Under the pieces are notes generated by a model. It was not told the DNA's origin and did no database searches. It saw only the letters and a program-made list of their open reading frames with translations. DNA of 64,000 bases. It comes from Prorocentrum cordatum (taxonomy: Eukaryota > Sar > Dinophyceae > Prorocentrales > Prorocentraceae). Numbering within the stretch: the first letter of the stretch is position 1; every line of letters starts with the position of its first letter. Below, piece by piece: positions 62,704-64,000 of the stretch. The DNA is taken from the NCBI GenBank assembly GCA_963575745.1, contig CAUYUJ010017776.1, positions 125,001 to 189,000 of the forward strand, in the 5' to 3' direction. The position numbers were made by a program, and so were the translations under genes.

Positions 62704-62862
62704 TTCAGGAGTGGAAAAAACACGCAGACACAATTCATCGTCGACTCCCAGGAGAATCTGGGAAACTATGGGAAGTGGGGGGGAAGCAAAACCCCAGAAG
62801 ATATAGGAAAAGATAGGGGAATCCTGTTATTTGTGTGCATTTATTTGTGTGTCCCAGGGCCC
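62704..62862. repeat. dispersed repeat of about 155 bp, copy 2
   Basis: Matches 12231-12390 in order and direction: 'AAAAAACACGCAGACACAATT', 'GGGAAGTGGGGGGG', 'TTTATTTGTGTGTCCCAG'. Confidence 0.8.
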
Positions 62863-63769
62863 CTTCAACCATACCCGTACCGCTGCCCTCCCAGAGCTCC
62901 CACGTATTGAGCAAATCAGGACCGAGTTTTGTTCGCCGTTTTCATTCTCTGGGGGCCTTTGGCGGGCCCCAGGGCCGTCAGCAAAAAGACTCGGGATGCA
63001 AACCCGTTCCTTGGGAAGGGGTCCAGCTCTCCGGGGGTCCACGACATGAAAGCATCACGACGTCGGAGTCATTGGTCCTCCTCCACCTCTCCTCTTCCCT
63101 CCCTCCCTCCCTCCCTCTGTGGAATGGCGCCCTCCACAGGTCTGCAAGAAGGTCTTTTCCTCTCGGGGCCCCTTTCCCCTCTGTGGGCCAACCTCGCTTT
63201 TCCTCCCTCCCTCCCCCCCTGCGCCTTGCCGTGCCCGTCCTACCGCCCCCTTCCTCCCTCGCAGGGACCTCTCCCTTCCCCTCCCTTCTTCTCCTCCTCG
63301 CTCCTTCTCTCCTTCTGTCTCGTTCTCTTGCTCATTGTCAGTGGTCTTCTCGTTCTGGTGTCCTTTCTGTTTGTCCTTGTCATGCTCCATCTCTATATGT
63401 TTTATTTCCCCTATCATTGTCCGTCTTCCTCACTTTCTCCGCTTCCTTCTCACTTTTCCTGATCGTTCTGAATATCCTTCTTGTTATTCTTAGTTTGATA
63501 ATGTTGATAATGCTGGCGATGATGATGCTGCTGATAATGCTGATGCTGGTCATGATGATGATGACGATGATGAAGATTGTGTTTATTAGTAGTAGTATTA
63601 ATCGTATTATCCATGCTTCTATGGATTTAGTTACCTAACAGCGTAGACTGATAGGTTTCTAGTAGGATCAAAAGAGGGCAGCAGCTTACTCAGGGGGGTC
63701 TGGGCGGATGTCGGCGAGCTGCCAGGCGGACGCCGGGCGGACGAACCGGGCTCGTTTTTCGCCAACAGT
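62863..63769. other. unassigned pyrimidine-rich region
   Basis: C/T-rich sequence with CCCT runs (63090-63120), then a short GAT microsatellite (63497-63575). No gene supported. Confidence 0.4.
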
Positions 63770-64000
63770 CACACACTTCGTGCTCTTCGACCTCCCAGAA
63801 CTCCATTCCCGGGCCACATTTTGAATAACCGGACGCAACAATCACACTTTTCGTGCTCTTCGACTTCCCAGAACACCATTCCCGGGCCACATTCTGAATG
63901 CCCGGAGCCAACTGTAGGCCACTTCGTGCTCTTCGACTTCCGAGAACGCCATTCCCGGGCCACATTCTGAATGCCCAGAGCCAACTGTAGGCCACTTCGT
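63770..64000. repeat. 73-bp tandem repeat, runs off right edge
   Basis: 'CGTGCTCTTCGAC' starts at 63779, 63852 and 63925, and the next unit begins at 63998, giving a constant period of 73 bp. Each unit also has 'CCATTCCCGGGCCACATT'. Confidence 0.92.

Noticed and set aside
1-64000. tRNA or rRNA genes
   Set aside because: No cloverleaf-type A/B box pair, CCA-flanked fold or conserved rRNA string was seen; a tRNAscan or Rfam run would be needed for short or degenerate copies.

Overview
The window looks like nuclear DNA of a dinoflagellate with a large, repeat-rich genome. The best evidence is a full dinoflagellate spliced-leader (DinoSL) sequence followed by three truncated relics of it at 35568-35635, inside a retroposed cDNA. 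Pentatricopeptide (PPR) exons of the 'SACEKGxQW' type, GC-rich sequence, abundant foldback elements and a large Ty1/copia-type element with odd extra domains fit the same assignment. The species cannot be told from the sequence.

Layout. 1-9.9 kb: two arrays of a 90-bp satellite, a degraded SL relic leading into a GC-rich/CAG-rich stretch, a decayed PPR-derived tandem region (3.35-5.1 kb) and a 2.7-kb foldback element (6.4-9.1 kb). 10.2-21 kb: scattered plus-strand PPR exons, probably one broken or very intron-rich gene, whose introns are filled with small inverted-repeat elements and partial exon duplications. 23.3-40.3 kb: one LTR retrotransposon of about 17 kb with 272-bp LTRs, a 5-bp target duplication and a primer-binding site. 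40.3-64 kb: no convincing host gene apart from one possible terminal exon at 46.8 kb; tandem arrays, microsatellites, several dispersed repeats, and decayed non-LTR retrotransposon pieces at 44 kb and, on the minus strand, at 55.6-60.5 kb.

The retrotransposon is the main finding. In order it carries a membrane-segment leader, Gag with a CCHC knuckle, long Pro/Gln-rich linkers, a tRNA 2'-phosphotransferase (Tpt1/KptA) domain, a RING-H2 domain, an aspartic-protease-like domain, an unnamed module, a methyltransferase-like domain, integrase, and reverse transcriptase/RNase H. Its reading frame changes about a dozen times and the RT active site is altered, so this copy is probably dead. Embedded along its internal region are about 40 copies of a 15-nt hairpin, GCNNG-GNRA-CNNGC-C. 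The stems differ between copies but keep pairing, and the loop is almost always a GNRA tetraloop. Most copies lie in coding linkers in one phase (peptide GNxP), but at least seven lie in another phase and two lie after the last stop codon, so the conserved object is the nucleic-acid hairpin and not the peptide.

A 1.03-kb processed, trans-spliced mRNA copy interrupts the integrase with a perfect 15-bp target duplication. Its stacked leader relics record repeated rounds of trans-splicing and reinsertion. It contains none of the hairpins.
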